Below are positions 33,879-42,801 of a DNA stretch of 64,000 bases, piece after piece; the stretch's first letter is position 1; each line of letters starts with the position of its first letter. The stretch covers positions 62,001-126,000 of the forward strand of contig JBOZRQ010000009.1 of assembly GCA_050789255.1 (NCBI GenBank), written 5' to 3'. Under the pieces are notes generated by a model. It was not told the origin of the DNA. It ran no database searches and saw only the letters and a list, made by a program, of their open reading frames with translations. The position numbers and the translations under genes were made by a program. Source of the stretch: JBOZRQ01 sp050789255 (GTDB lineage Bacteria; Bacillota; Sulfobacillia; Symbiobacteriales; Symbiobacteriaceae).

Positions 33879-36263
33879 ATGCACTTGAACTGGCGCACTC
33901 CATCAAGAACGCTGTCGGATACGATACGTGAAAGGCTTCGCCGGCCTGGCGAAGCGCTCGCTGCAGGCATGCTTGGTTACACACTCCTGAACCTGCTGTG
34001 GCACGTATTCCAGTGGGGCGGGCCGGAAAACAGCGTGCTGGTTGGAAATCTGCTCTGCGTTCCGCTGGGCATGGTGGTTGCGACGGCGGCGTGGCGCGTC
34101 AGCAGCCACCCTGGTGTCGCAGCCAACGGGAAAGCAGCCTGGCGTTTGATCGCGGTGGCTTACCTCTGCGAGTTCGCAGCCAATCTGCTTTACTTTTACT
34201 TCGAGTACTTTGCTCGCGAACAGCCATACCCGTCGCTGAGCGATGCGCTGTACCTGACCTACTATCCCTTGGTCTTCGCAGCGATGTGGGCCTTCTCGTC
34301 CTCACAGATCACCTGGGCCGGCAGGATCCGGTTCTGGATCGACTCCGGCGTGGTGTTCCTGAGCGGGCTGATGGTGCTGTGGCCGTTGGTCATTGGCCCC
34401 CACCTGTCGTCGGCCGACGACTGGCTCGCCACCTCCCTGGCGCTGGTGTACCCGGTCGGTGATCTGGTGCTGATGTTCGGGTTCACCCAGTTGATGATGC
34501 GTGAGCAGGGGTCCTTCTTCGTCGGCGCGATGCGGGATCTGGCCATTGGCTTTCTGTTCTACGTCGTCGCAGATACAGGGTTCAGCTACCTGCTGCTGCG
34601 GCACAGCTACCACACCGGCGATTGGGTCGACATTTTCCTGCTCGGGGTCAATACCATGGTGACCTTCGCAGCGGCACGGTATCGGCAGGCCGTAAACAAG
34701 CAGTCCGCCCTGTGGGCTCCTGCCCCCCGGAAGGTACCCTGGCTGCAGTTCGTACCCTACATCGCGGTAGCACTGAGTTACGGGCTGCTCCTGGTACAGG
34801 TCCTTCGCAGGGAGATGGAGTTCGTTCCTGCACTGGTGGTCGGAGCCGTCGGGATCACGATCCTGGTACTCGTGCGGCAGATCCTGGTGCTGCAGGAGAA
34901 TGAACGGCTCCTGGCCGAGTGCCAGGCGCTGATGGAGCGGTTGCGCCACCAGGCCTACCAGGACCCGCTTACCAGGCTGGCCAACCGCAACCTGTTCCGT
35001 GAGGTGGCAGCCGCGGCGCGCTCCGAGCGGCGGTCGCAGACCGTGTTGTTGTTGGACCTGGACGGCTTCAAGCGCATCAACGACAGCATGGGCCACCACG
35101 TCGGGGACCAGCTGCTGCAAGTGGTGAGCCATCGGCTGTGCATCTGTGCGGCTACGCTGGGCACGGTGGCCCGCCTTGGCGGCGACGAGTTTGCAATCAT
35201 GTTGGAGGATGCGGACCGCGATGCGGCGGTGGGGCTGGCCGGACAGATCCTGGTGTCGTTGGCAAGGCCCGTTTCCCTTCAGGGGCGCCAGCTGCAGGTG
35301 ACTGCAAGCGTCGGCATTGCATCAGGCGAGGAGGGCTCGGTGGACGACCTGCTGCGGAATGCCGATGTGGCCATGTATGAGGCAAAGGCCGCAGGGAAGG
35401 GGCGCTACGCGATCTACACCCCCGCCATGCACGGGGCGGCCCTGAGGCGGCTGGAGCTCGAGGCCGATATGCGCATCGCCCTCGAACAGGGGCAGTTCCG
35501 GCTTCAATACCAGCCTGTGGTCGATATGCGGGCTGGCAAGATCACCGGGGTGGAGGCCCTGGTCCGGTGGGCCCACCCGGGGTTGGGGCTGCTCCTGCCT
35601 GGCGAGTTCATCTCCCTTGCCGAGGAGACGGGCCTGATTCTGCCTTTGGGGCGATGGGTCCTGCGGGAGGCGTGCCGCACTGCCCGAGCGTGGCAGGTCC
35701 GGTACCCCGCATCCTCTCCGCTCACCGTAAGTGTCAACCTGTCAGCCTGGGAGCTGATGCAGGCCGACCTTCCAGCCATCGTCCGGGGCATCATTGAGGA
35801 GACAGGGCTGGCGCCGAATTCCCTGACGCTGGAGATTACGGAGAGCCTGCTCATGGAGCGGACAGAGAGCCTGCTTTTCCGCCTGCAGGCGTTGAAGGAG
35901 CTTGGGGTTTGCCTGGCCATCGATGACTTTGGCACCGGGTTCTCCTCGCTAAGCTATCTGAAGGACTTCCCGGTCGATATCGTCAAGATCGATCGTTCGT
36001 TTGTCAGGGGCCTGGCCCGCCGGTCAACCGAGTTGGCCGTGCTGGGCGGGATCATGGAGATTGTACAGGCGCTCGGGCTGCGGACGGTCGCGGAGGGGAT
36101 CGAAGAAGTCGATCAAGTGTCGTTACTGCTCGGACTCCAGTGCCAACACGGCCAGGGCTACTTGTACTCTCCGCCGGCAGACGCAGATGACATCGAGCAG
36201 CTCCTGCGTCACAGCGCAATGGGAGAACTGCACGTGCGGAACCTCGAAACGGCTTCGCAATAA
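33879..36263 (+). CDS. Membrane-bound GGDEF-EAL protein (diguanylate cyclase/phosphodiesterase)
   Basis: The roughly 794-residue protein begins with eight or so membrane segments (about 20-335) of a 7TM-like sensor region, then a GGDEF domain (RLGGDEF intact at about 432-438, preceded by DPLTRLANR and LLLDLDGFKRIND) and an EAL domain (VEALVRW at about 558-564, later DDFGTGFSSLSYL and VDIVKID). Both active sites look complete, so it could make or destroy c-di-GMP; many such tandem proteins favour one activity. An ATG at 33843 is possible but lies upstream of the likely transcription start. It may feed the c-di-GMP riboswitch at 10.4 kb. Confidence 0.92.
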   Translation: MHLNWRTPSRTLSDTIRERLRRPGEALAAGMLGYTLLNLLWHVFQWGGPENSVLVGNLLCVPLGMVVATAAWRVSSHPGVAANGKAAWRLIAVAYLCEFAANLLYFYFEYFAREQPYPSLSDALYLTYYPLVFAAMWAFSSSQITWAGRIRFWIDSGVVFLSGLMVLWPLVIGPHLSSADDWLATSLALVYPVGDLVLMFGFTQLMMREQGSFFVGAMRDLAIGFLFYVVADTGFSYLLLRHSYHTGDWVDIFLLGVNTMVTFAAARYRQAVNKQSALWAPAPRKVPWLQFVPYIAVALSYGLLLVQVLRREMEFVPALVVGAVGITILVLVRQILVLQENERLLAECQALMERLRHQAYQDPLTRLANRNLFREVAAAARSERRSQTVLLLDLDGFKRINDSMGHHVGDQLLQVVSHRLCICAATLGTVARLGGDEFAIMLEDADRDAAVGLAGQILVSLARPVSLQGRQLQVTASVGIASGEEGSVDDLLRNADVAMYEAKAAGKGRYAIYTPAMHGAALRRLELEADMRIALEQGQFRLQYQPVVDMRAGKITGVEALVRWAHPGLGLLLPGEFISLAEETGLILPLGRWVLREACRTARAWQVRYPASSPLTVSVNLSAWELMQADLPAIVRGIIEETGLAPNSLTLEITESLLMERTESLLFRLQALKELGVCLAIDDFGTGFSSLSYLKDFPVDIVKIDRSFVRGLARRSTELAVLGGIMEIVQALGLRTVAEGIEEVDQVSLLLGLQCQHGQGYLYSPPADADDIEQLLRHSAMGELHVRNLETASQ

Positions 36264-36270
36264 CCGATGG

Positions 36271-36307
36271 AAAAGCCCCGAGCCAGCAAGTTGGCTCAGG
36301 GCTTTTT
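36271..36307. terminator. Bidirectional terminator between the GGDEF-EAL and ACP-like genes
   Basis: A 15-bp stem with one mismatch (36271-36285 with 36291-36305), a 5-nt loop, a T run on the plus side and an A run before the stem that becomes a T run on the minus strand. It fills the gap between the convergent stops. Confidence 0.85.
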
Positions 36308-36309
36308 CA

Positions 36310-36561
36310 TTAGTCGTCCGCCTCGTCCTCGTTCTCCTTGGATGCCTTGGCGACCATGCCGCACAGTTCGCCGACCGTCTCCACATCGACCAGCAGCTCC
36401 TCGGACAGTTCGACGCCGAACTCGTTCTCCAGTGCGTCGACCAGGTCGATCATGTCCGTATCGTACGCTTCCGAAAGCTCCGTAACGGTCGTGTTGTAAG
36501 TGATGGAGCGATCGCCTACCTGATCCCGGATGGCCTTTAGCGCTTCTTGCTTCGGAGTCAT
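36310..36561 (-). CDS. Acyl carrier protein-like protein lacking the phosphopantetheine serine
   Basis: The 83-residue acidic protein has the ACP helix pattern (MIDLVDALENEFGVELSEELLVDVETVGELCGMV corresponds to ACP helices II-III). The canonical DSL at the start of helix II, where 4'-phosphopantetheine is attached, aligns with YDT (AYDTDMIDLV), so the serine is absent. It therefore cannot be a standard holo-ACP and may be a structural or regulatory relative. GGGGAGGTG precedes the ATG. It is a single gene divergent from the fatty-acyl operon. Confidence 0.75.
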   Translation of the reverse strand: MTPKQEALKAIRDQVGDRSITYNTTVTELSEAYDTDMIDLVDALENEFGVELSEELLVDVETVGELCGMVAKASKENEDEADD

Positions 36562-36843
36562 ATTGCGATAGCACCTCCCCGCGGCTATTGTCGCCGGGGC
36601 TTTCGATCTCTATGCGTACATAGGAACCTTGCTCGGCACTGCCGAATCACATATTCGTAACGTTAAGCGATATTTTATATTACCAAAGCCGGTTCACAGG
36701 TCCTAATATCGATGGCGGATTATACAGAGTTATGATAAGATTAACTAACTACTATCAAACGGTTGGTAGTCTAGGCGCCAGTGGACCTACATAGGCATGG
36801 GGGAGCACAAAGCAGAGGGGTTCGGGGAGGAGGGGTCTCACGG
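36562..36843. other. AT-rich divergent regulatory gap between the ACP-like gene and the acyl-CoA operon
   Basis: The gap of 282 bp is unusually AT-rich for this region (36650-36760). It contains an imperfect inverted repeat with ACTAC (36748-36752) and GTAGT (36766-36770) that could be an operator for the TetR protein encoded in the operon. Also present are CTATGCGTACATAG (36610-36623) and several TATAAT-like hexamers, none with a convincing -35. No gene is seen. Confidence 0.4.
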
Positions 36844-38505
36844 ATGGAGCGGCCCTGGCTGAAGGCGTACCCGGAGGGCGTCCGGCCGCACTTGGAGTAC
36901 CCGGAGGTTCCGGCGTACCAGTTTGTGTTTGACCAGATCAAACAGCATCCGGACCGGACGGCGCTGATCTTCTTTGGCAAAAAGATCAGCTATGGACAAC
37001 TGGGGGGGTACATTGACAGCTTTGCCGCTGCCCTGCAGCGCAGGCTGGGTGTGCGTCCGGGAGACCGGGTGGGCATTATCCTCCCCAACTGTCCGCAGAA
37101 CATTATCGCCACCGTTGCCGTGCAGCGGATCGGAGCGGTCCCGGTGCAGTTCAATCCCATGTACGTCGCCCGGGAGATCGCCTACCAGGTGCGGGACTCC
37201 GGCTCTCGGGTGATGATCACCCTCGACCTCTTCTGGGAGAAGGTGAAGGAGGCGGGCGGGGCCGAGCGCTACATCCAGGCCTCCATGACCGACTTCCTGC
37301 CCTTCCCGCTCAACCTGCTCTTCCCGCTGAAGGTGAAGGCGCCCAAGGTGCAGGAGAGCGAGGCCGTGCGCTTCCGCGACCTGCTCAAGGAGAGCAGCGC
37401 CGGCTTTGAGCCCGTGCCGATCAACCCCAAGGCCGACCCTGCGGTGCTGATCTACACCGGCGGCACCACCGGGGTGAGCAAGGGCGTGGAGCTGACGCAC
37501 TTTAACTTCACGGCGAACATCACCCAGATCAAAGAGTGGCTCCAGCGGCCCGAGGATCAGCCCGACGTGGTGATGGGCGTGCTGCCCATGTTCCATTCCT
37601 TCGGCTTTACGGCCACCCTGGGCTTCGCCTTGGCCTCGGGCAGCGCGATCGTGCTGGTCCCCAAGCCCGAGATCGGGGAGCTGCTGAAGCTGATCCACAA
37701 GCACCGGCCGACATCCTTCCCCGGTGTGCCCACGCTCTATACGGCGCTGATGAACCACCCGGACTTCCGCAAGTACAATCTGAAGATCGACTTCTGCGTC
37801 AGCGGAGCGGCGCCCATGCCGGTGGAGCTGATGCAGAAGTTCCAGGAGCAGACCGGCTCCTCGATCCTGGAGGGCTTCGGCTTGACCGAGACCTCGCCCG
37901 TCACCCACACCAATCCGATGCTGGGCCGCCGCAAGCCCGGCAGCGTGGGACTCCCGCTCCCGGACACCGAGGTGCGCATCGTTGACCTCGAGACCGGCGA
38001 GGATGTGGGGATCGGCCAGGAGGGCGAGCTGCTCCTGAAGGGCCCGCAGGTGATGAAGGGCTACTGGAACAAGCCCGAGGAGACCGCAGCGATCCTGAAG
38101 GATGGCTGGCTCTACACCGGCGATATCGCCCGGATGGATGAGGAAGGCTACCTGTTCATCGTGGACCGCAAGAAGGACATGATTATCGCCGGCGGGTTCA
38201 ACATTTACCCGCGGGAGATCGACGAGATCCTCTACCAGCACCCCGCTGTGCTGGAGGCGTGCACCGTGGGCGTGCCGGATGAGTACCGCGGCGAGACGGT
38301 GAAGTCGTTCGTGGTGCTCAAGCAGGGCGCCGCGGCCACCGAGCAGGAGATTCTGGACTTCTGCAAGGAGCGGCTGGCCAACTACAAGCGGCCCCGCACC
38401 GTGGAGTTCATCGAGGCGATCCCGAAGTCCGCGGCGGGCAAGATGCTGCGGCGGGAGCTGGCCGCCCGGGAGCGGGACCGGCTGGCGAAGGTCGCCGGGG
38501 CATGA
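36844..38505 (+). CDS. fadD: Long-chain fatty-acid--CoA ligase (AMP-forming)
   Basis: The 553-residue ANL-superfamily enzyme activates fatty acids with ATP and CoA. Seen: the P-loop motif IYTGGTTGVSKGVELTH, GFGLTETSP, YTGDIARMDEEGYLFIVDRKKDMI, GFNIYPREIDE, and the catalytic lysine in PKSAAGKMLRREL near the C-terminus. The ATG at 36844 has GGGGAGGAGGGG upstream and matches the family start MERPWLKxYPEGV. It is first in a six-gene operon; the stop overlaps the CoA-transferase start. Chain-length preference cannot be told. Confidence 0.93.
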   Translation: MERPWLKAYPEGVRPHLEYPEVPAYQFVFDQIKQHPDRTALIFFGKKISYGQLGGYIDSFAAALQRRLGVRPGDRVGIILPNCPQNIIATVAVQRIGAVPVQFNPMYVAREIAYQVRDSGSRVMITLDLFWEKVKEAGGAERYIQASMTDFLPFPLNLLFPLKVKAPKVQESEAVRFRDLLKESSAGFEPVPINPKADPAVLIYTGGTTGVSKGVELTHFNFTANITQIKEWLQRPEDQPDVVMGVLPMFHSFGFTATLGFALASGSAIVLVPKPEIGELLKLIHKHRPTSFPGVPTLYTALMNHPDFRKYNLKIDFCVSGAAPMPVELMQKFQEQTGSSILEGFGLTETSPVTHTNPMLGRRKPGSVGLPLPDTEVRIVDLETGEDVGIGQEGELLLKGPQVMKGYWNKPEETAAILKDGWLYTGDIARMDEEGYLFIVDRKKDMIIAGGFNIYPREIDEILYQHPAVLEACTVGVPDEYRGETVKSFVVLKQGAAATEQEILDFCKERLANYKRPRTVEFIEAIPKSAAGKMLRRELAARERDRLAKVAGA

Positions 38506-39533
38506 GACCCCTGGAGGGTATTACCGTACTGGACCTGACCCGGCTGCTGCCGGGCCCGTTCTGCACCTGGCTGCTGCGCAGCTGGGGCGCCCGGGTGATC
38601 AAGGTGGAGGACCCGGAGGTAGGCGACTACCTCCGGGAGCTCCAGCCCGTGTGGTTTGAGCAGTTGAACGCCGGCGCCGAGTCGCTGGCGCTGGACCTGA
38701 AGCAGCCGGCGGGACGGAGGGCCTTTCTGCGGCTGGCGGCTTCGGTGGACGCCGTGATCGAAGGCTTTCGGCCGGGCGTGATGGAGCGCCTGGGCATCGG
38801 GTACGGGGCGCTCAAGGAGGTCAATCCCAACCTGGTGTTGGTCTCCGTGAGCGGTTTTCCCGCGGATGATGAGCGGGCCGCCCGCGCAGGACATGATATA
38901 ACCTACCTGGCCCGCAGTGGATTGCTGTCGCTTATGGGCGAGGTGCCCCCGGTGCAGATCGCCGACATGACGGCTGGGCTGATGGCGGCGGCGGGCGCCC
39001 TGGCTGGGGTGGTTGGCGCTTTGCGCTCGGGCCGGGGGAGCCATGTGGAGGTATCCCTCCTGGACTCGCTCTTCGCACTGGGCGCCATCCAGGTGGCGGA
39101 GACCCGGGCGGGATCGCCGCCGGTGCGGGAGCGCATGGTGCTCGGCGGGGCGATCGGGCCTTACAACCTCTACCGGACCGCAGACGGCGGGCGCGTGGCG
39201 CTGGGCGCCCTCGAAGCCAAGTTCTGGTCGGGCTTCTGCGCGGCGGTAGGGCGCCCGGATCTGGTGGAGCGGTACTTCGATCCCGCAGTGAAGGATGAGC
39301 TGGCAGCGCTCTTTGGTGGTCGGACCCTGGCGCAATGGTGCGCCTTTGCGAGGGAGCACGACGTGTGCATCGAGCCGGTGCTTTCGATGACCGAGGCGGT
39401 GCAGGAGCACCCGAGGGTGCAGCCGGTGCGGTTTGACGGGGTGCGGCCGGCGCTGGAGGGCGGCGCCCCCTCACGGGGCCAACATAACGACCGTTTGTTT
39501 GAAGAATTCGGCTTGAGGGAGCAGGAACTTTAG
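38502..39533 (+). CDS. CaiB/BaiF-family (class III) CoA transferase
   Basis: The 343-residue protein moves CoA between acyl thioesters and free acids. Family features: ITVLDLTRLLPGPFCTWLLRSWGARVIKVEDP at the N-terminus, LDLKQPAGR, GFRPGVMERLGIGYGAL, VSVSGFP and a conserved region HDITYLARSGLL. In this family the catalytic Asp lies about residue 170; a candidate in IADMTAGLMAAAGAL is present. It is coupled to the ligase by ATGA and is somewhat shorter than typical members (380-420), like the alpha-methylacyl-CoA racemase-type group, which is an alternative function. Confidence 0.88.
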   Translation: MRPLEGITVLDLTRLLPGPFCTWLLRSWGARVIKVEDPEVGDYLRELQPVWFEQLNAGAESLALDLKQPAGRRAFLRLAASVDAVIEGFRPGVMERLGIGYGALKEVNPNLVLVSVSGFPADDERAARAGHDITYLARSGLLSLMGEVPPVQIADMTAGLMAAAGALAGVVGALRSGRGSHVEVSLLDSLFALGAIQVAETRAGSPPVRERMVLGGAIGPYNLYRTADGGRVALGALEAKFWSGFCAAVGRPDLVERYFDPAVKDELAALFGGRTLAQWCAFAREHDVCIEPVLSMTEAVQEHPRVQPVRFDGVRPALEGGAPSRGQHNDRLFEEFGLREQEL

Positions 39534-39586
39534 GCGCCTCCCGCCGAAGGGACTGTGCCAGAGATGCAAGCATTCGTCGTAGGAGC

Positions 39587-40177
39587 GTGTCAGGGTTGGC
39601 CAGCAACAAGCAGGCGGAGATTCAGGTGGCGGCGATCCGCCTTTTTCAGCAGAAGGGATACCATGCAACCTCCATGCAGGACATTGCCGATGCCGTGGGC
39701 CTGCAGAAGGGGAGCCTCTATCACTATATCTCAGGTAAGGAAGACCTGCTGGTGGCGATCATTCACGATGCGATCGCCAAGTACAATGCACGGCTGGCCG
39801 AGGTGCGGGCCATGGACCTGCCGGTCAGCAAGCGGCTGGAGCTCGCGGTGCGCTACCATCTGCAGGGCATCGCCGAGAATCTTGGCATGCTAACGATCTT
39901 CCTGCGGGAGAGCTACGCAGTGAACGAGGAGCAGGCGGCCCTGCTCAACAAGGAGAGCACCAAGTACAACCGCATGTTCGAGGAGCTCTACCAGGAGGGG
40001 ATCGACTCCGGGGAGCTGCGCAATCTGGACCCCAAGCTGGCTACCCGCACCGTGCTGGGTGCATGCAACTGGTTCTATCGTTGGTACAATCCGGAGGGAC
40101 GCCGGTCCATGGCGGAGCTCTCGGACTTCTTTGTTGATCTCCTGTTCCACGGGATTGAGGCGCCAGGCGCCAAATAG
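39587..40177 (+). CDS. TetR-family transcriptional regulator
   Basis: The 196-residue regulator has an N-terminal TetR helix-turn-helix (IQVAAIRLFQQKGYHATSMQDIADAVGLQKGSLYHYISGKEDLL, in pieces) and an all-helical ligand domain. The sequence type (FxxKGYHATSMQDIADAVGLQKGSLYHYI) resembles acyl-CoA-responsive FadR/RutR-like TetR proteins. Sitting inside the fatty-acyl operon, it probably represses it, with acyl-CoA as inducer (inference). The start is GTG at 39587; a TTG at 39596 is possible. Confidence 0.92.
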   Translation: MSGLASNKQAEIQVAAIRLFQQKGYHATSMQDIADAVGLQKGSLYHYISGKEDLLVAIIHDAIAKYNARLAEVRAMDLPVSKRLELAVRYHLQGIAENLGMLTIFLRESYAVNEEQAALLNKESTKYNRMFEELYQEGIDSGELRNLDPKLATRTVLGACNWFYRWYNPEGRRSMAELSDFFVDLLFHGIEAPGAK

Positions 40178-40212
40178 CCGGACTCGCCACATAGGGAAAG
40201 GGGCGCATCTCC

Positions 40213-40530
40213 ATGTCTGCTGCTGAGGTGTTCCAGAGCATCAGTGCCAAGGCTGCCGGGAAGACCGAGCAACTCTCCAAGCTCAACGCATCCTACCAGT
40301 TCAACCTGACCGGCGAGGGCGGCGGCACCTTCCACGCCGTCTTCCTGGGCAGCGTCGACATCGGCGAGGGCCCCGCGGCCAACCCCGGCTGCACCATCAC
40401 CATGTCCACCTCCGACTTCAAGGACCTGGTGGCCGGCAAGCTGAACCCCACCATGGCCTTCATGTCCGGCAAGATCAAGATTTCGGGCGACATGGGCATG
40501 GCGATGAAGCTTCAGACGGTGTTGGCCTAA
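40213..40530 (+). CDS. SCP2 sterol-carrier domain protein
   Basis: The 105-residue stand-alone SCP2 fold (YQFNLTGEGGGTFHAVFLG, CTITMSTSDFKDLVAGKLNPTMAFMSGKIKISGDMGMAMKLQ, in pieces) binds lipids or acyl-CoA in a hydrophobic tunnel. It probably delivers or buffers acyl substrates for the operon's enzymes. GAAAGGGGCG lies upstream of the ATG. Its TAA stop is the TAA inside GGCCTAAGGCA, the end of the palindromic element that follows. Confidence 0.9.
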   Translation: MSAAEVFQSISAKAAGKTEQLSKLNASYQFNLTGEGGGTFHAVFLGSVDIGEGPAANPGCTITMSTSDFKDLVAGKLNPTMAFMSGKIKISGDMGMAMKLQTVLA

Positions 40531-40718
40531 GGCACACCCCCTCGGTCCTCCAGGACCTCGCTAACGGGCAGTAGGCGTCACTCGTCGTCGCCGAAAATCG
40601 GGAACCGCGTTAAGGGACCCATCTCGGGTATCGCACCGCCCGATTTTCGGCAAGTCGGGTAGCGCCAACTGCCCGTAAGCTCAGTCCTGAATGGCCCTTC
40701 GAAGGTATGCCTTAGGCC
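40524..40718. repeat. 195-bp palindromic element between SCP2 and SDR genes
   Basis: Perfect ends GGCCTAAGGCA / TGCCTTAGGCC (40524-40534 and 40708-40718). Nested inside are ACGGGCAGT / ACTGCCCGT (40564-40572 and 40668-40676), GGCG / CGCC and GCCGAAAATCGGG / CCCGATTTTCGGC (40590-40602 and 40639-40651), with imperfect pairing between. The whole stretch could form one long hairpin in the operon's mRNA. It occupies nearly all of the 242-bp gap. Confidence 0.85.
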
Positions 40719-40772
40719 TGCGCTCGCCCTCACCCGGGAGGTGGGGGCGCTTTTGTAAGGAGGTATGTCAGA

Positions 40773-41603
40773 ATGTTTAACTTAGAGGGTAAAGTCGCGT
40801 TGGTGACGGGCGGGAGCCGCGGGTTGGGGCGGGCCGATGCCCTGGCGCTGGCCCGGGCGGGCGCCGACGTGGTGATTACCGATATTCTGGTCGAGAGCGA
40901 TACGCAGGGGCAGGAGACCGCCGAGCGGTACGGCGCCCTGGCGCAGGTGATGAAGGCGACCGGGGCGGTCTATGCGGAGCAGACCCGGGATGAGATCCGC
41001 AGCATGGGGCGCCGTGCCGAGGCCTATAAGCTCGACGTGACCGACCGGGAGGCCGTGGGCCGGGTGATGGCCCGGGTCCGGGAGGAGTTCGGCGGGGTAC
41101 ATATCCTGGTGAATAACGCCGGGACCCTGGACCACACCGCACAGATCGACCAGCAGAGCGACGAGCTCTGGGAGCGGGATCTGCGGGTCAACCTGACCGG
41201 CGCCTTCAACTGTGCGAAGGCCGTCTGGCCGACCATGAAGGCGCAGGGCTTCGGGCGGATCATCAACATGGCCTCCGTCGCGGGGACCATGGGCGGCTTC
41301 GGGCAGGCCTCCTACAGCACCACCAAGGCCGGGCTGCTGGGCCTGACCAAGACCCTGGCCCTGGAGGGCGCCAAGCACGGCATCACCTGCAACGCCATCA
41401 TCCCCGGCATTATTGCGACGGAGGCCTACAACACGGTACACCCCAAGATGCGGGAGCGCATGGAGGCGGTGACGGCCTTCAAGCGGCCGGGGCGCCCGGA
41501 GAATATCGCCCATGCGATCGTCTTCCTCAGCTCCGAGGAGGCCGGGTATATCACGGGCGTGGGTCTGAATGTGTCTGGTGGCATTGAGCTCTTTACCTTT
41601 TAG
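40773..41603 (+). CDS. Short-chain dehydrogenase/reductase
   Basis: The 276-residue Rossmann enzyme has the nucleotide motif TGGSRGLGRADAL (residues 12-24), VNNAG, the catalytic Ser in MASVAGTMGG and YSTTKAG (Tyr-x-x-x-Lys), and a C-terminal SSEEAGYITGVGLNVSGG. The GlyxxxGxG loop is followed by an acidic residue at the end of the second strand (VVITD), favouring NAD over NADP. By context it is a likely 3-hydroxyacyl-CoA or ketoreductase in fatty-acid oxidation. GTAAGGAGGT precedes the ATG. Confidence 0.92.
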   Translation: MFNLEGKVALVTGGSRGLGRADALALARAGADVVITDILVESDTQGQETAERYGALAQVMKATGAVYAEQTRDEIRSMGRRAEAYKLDVTDREAVGRVMARVREEFGGVHILVNNAGTLDHTAQIDQQSDELWERDLRVNLTGAFNCAKAVWPTMKAQGFGRIINMASVAGTMGGFGQASYSTTKAGLLGLTKTLALEGAKHGITCNAIIPGIIATEAYNTVHPKMRERMEAVTAFKRPGRPENIAHAIVFLSSEEAGYITGVGLNVSGGIELFTF

Positions 41604-41619
41604 ACAGGGGGTACTCTAG

Positions 41620-42732
41620 GTGGAAGCCTGGATTATTGATGCTGTACGAACCCCCACGGGCCGCAAGAAGGGGACCCTGTCCGGCATTCGGGCCGACGAG
41701 CTGGCCGCAGGAGTCCTGCGGGCCGTGGTCGACCGGAACGGGGCGGACCCGGCCCAGGTGGAGGATGTGATTCTGGGCTGCGTCACCCCGGTCGGGGAGC
41801 AGGGCTGGAACATTGGCCGACAGGCGGCCCTGATCGCCGGGTTCCCGCTGGAGGTGACCGGCGTGCAGCTGAACCGCATGTGCGGTTCGGGCCTGCAGGC
41901 GCTCCACTGGGCGGCGCAGGGGGTCATGTCCGGCACCCACGACCTGATGATCGCCGCCGGCGCCGAGGCGATGAGCCGGGTCCCCATGGGCTCCGACGGG
42001 GGCGACCTGAGCCCGCAGCTCACCGAAAAGTACGAGATCGTGCCCCAGCACATGAGCGCAGAGATGATCGCCAAACGGTGGGGCTTCGTGCGCCGGGACC
42101 TCGACGAGTACAGCCTGGAGAGCCACCGCCGGGCGGCGGGCGCCCAGGCTGAGGGGCGCTTTGCCCGGGAGATCATCCCGGTCGGGGGGCTCAGCCACGA
42201 CGAGACCGTGCGGCCCGACACCAGCCACGAGAAGATCGCATCCCTGCCTGCGCTCTTTCCGCCGGACGGGGTGATCCACGCCGGGAACTCCTCGCAGATC
42301 TGCGATGGGGCCGCCGCCGTGCTCGTCGCCTCGCCGGAGAAGGCCAAGGAGTTGGGGCTGAAGCCCCGGGCCAAGGTGCGGGCCATGGCCCTGGCCGGGG
42401 TCGACCCGACCATGATGCTGCACGGCGTGATGCCGGCGACTGAGAAGGCGGTCAAGAAGGCCGGCCTGAGCCTGCAGGACATCGACCTGTTCGAGGTGAA
42501 CGAGGCCTTTGCCAGCGTCCCGCTGGCCTGGATGAAGGAGCTCAGAGTGCCCTATGAGAAGCTGAACGTCAACGGCGGCGCCATCGCTTTGGGCCACCCG
42601 CTCGGCGCCTCCGGCTGCCGCATCACCGCCACGCTCCTGAGCGAGATGGAGCGCCGCGATGCCACCTTCGGGCTCGCCACCATGTGCATCGGCTTTGGCA
42701 TGGCGATCGCCACGATCTTTGAGCGGATGTAG
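41620..42732 (+). CDS. Thiolase (acetyl-CoA C-acyltransferase)
   Basis: The 370-residue protein has the three thiolase catalytic sites: nucleophile Cys88 in LNRMCGSGLQALH, VNEAFASVPLAW, and the C-terminal GGAIALGHPLGASGCR His plus TMCIGFGMAIA Cys. It cleaves 3-ketoacyl-CoA or condenses two acyl-CoAs. The GTG start lies 16 bp after the SDR stop. No acyl-CoA dehydrogenase or enoyl-CoA hydratase is in the operon as seen, so the pathway is incomplete here. Confidence 0.95.
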   Translation: MEAWIIDAVRTPTGRKKGTLSGIRADELAAGVLRAVVDRNGADPAQVEDVILGCVTPVGEQGWNIGRQAALIAGFPLEVTGVQLNRMCGSGLQALHWAAQGVMSGTHDLMIAAGAEAMSRVPMGSDGGDLSPQLTEKYEIVPQHMSAEMIAKRWGFVRRDLDEYSLESHRRAAGAQAEGRFAREIIPVGGLSHDETVRPDTSHEKIASLPALFPPDGVIHAGNSSQICDGAAAVLVASPEKAKELGLKPRAKVRAMALAGVDPTMMLHGVMPATEKAVKKAGLSLQDIDLFEVNEAFASVPLAWMKELRVPYEKLNVNGGAIALGHPLGASGCRITATLLSEMERRDATFGLATMCIGFGMAIATIFERM

Positions 42733-42745
42733 CGTTGGATGCGAA

Positions 42746-42776
42746 AAGACCCAGCAGTCACTGCTGGGTCTTGACC
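42746..42776. terminator. Bidirectional terminator after the thiolase gene
   Basis: A perfect 12-bp stem AAGACCCAGCAG (42746-42757) with 42761-42772, a 3-nt loop, A residues before and TT after. It serves the acyl operon and possibly the convergent DUF4097 gene. Confidence 0.85.
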
Positions 42777-42801
42777 ATTTTGGGGGTGTGCCCCGCTGGG
42801 C

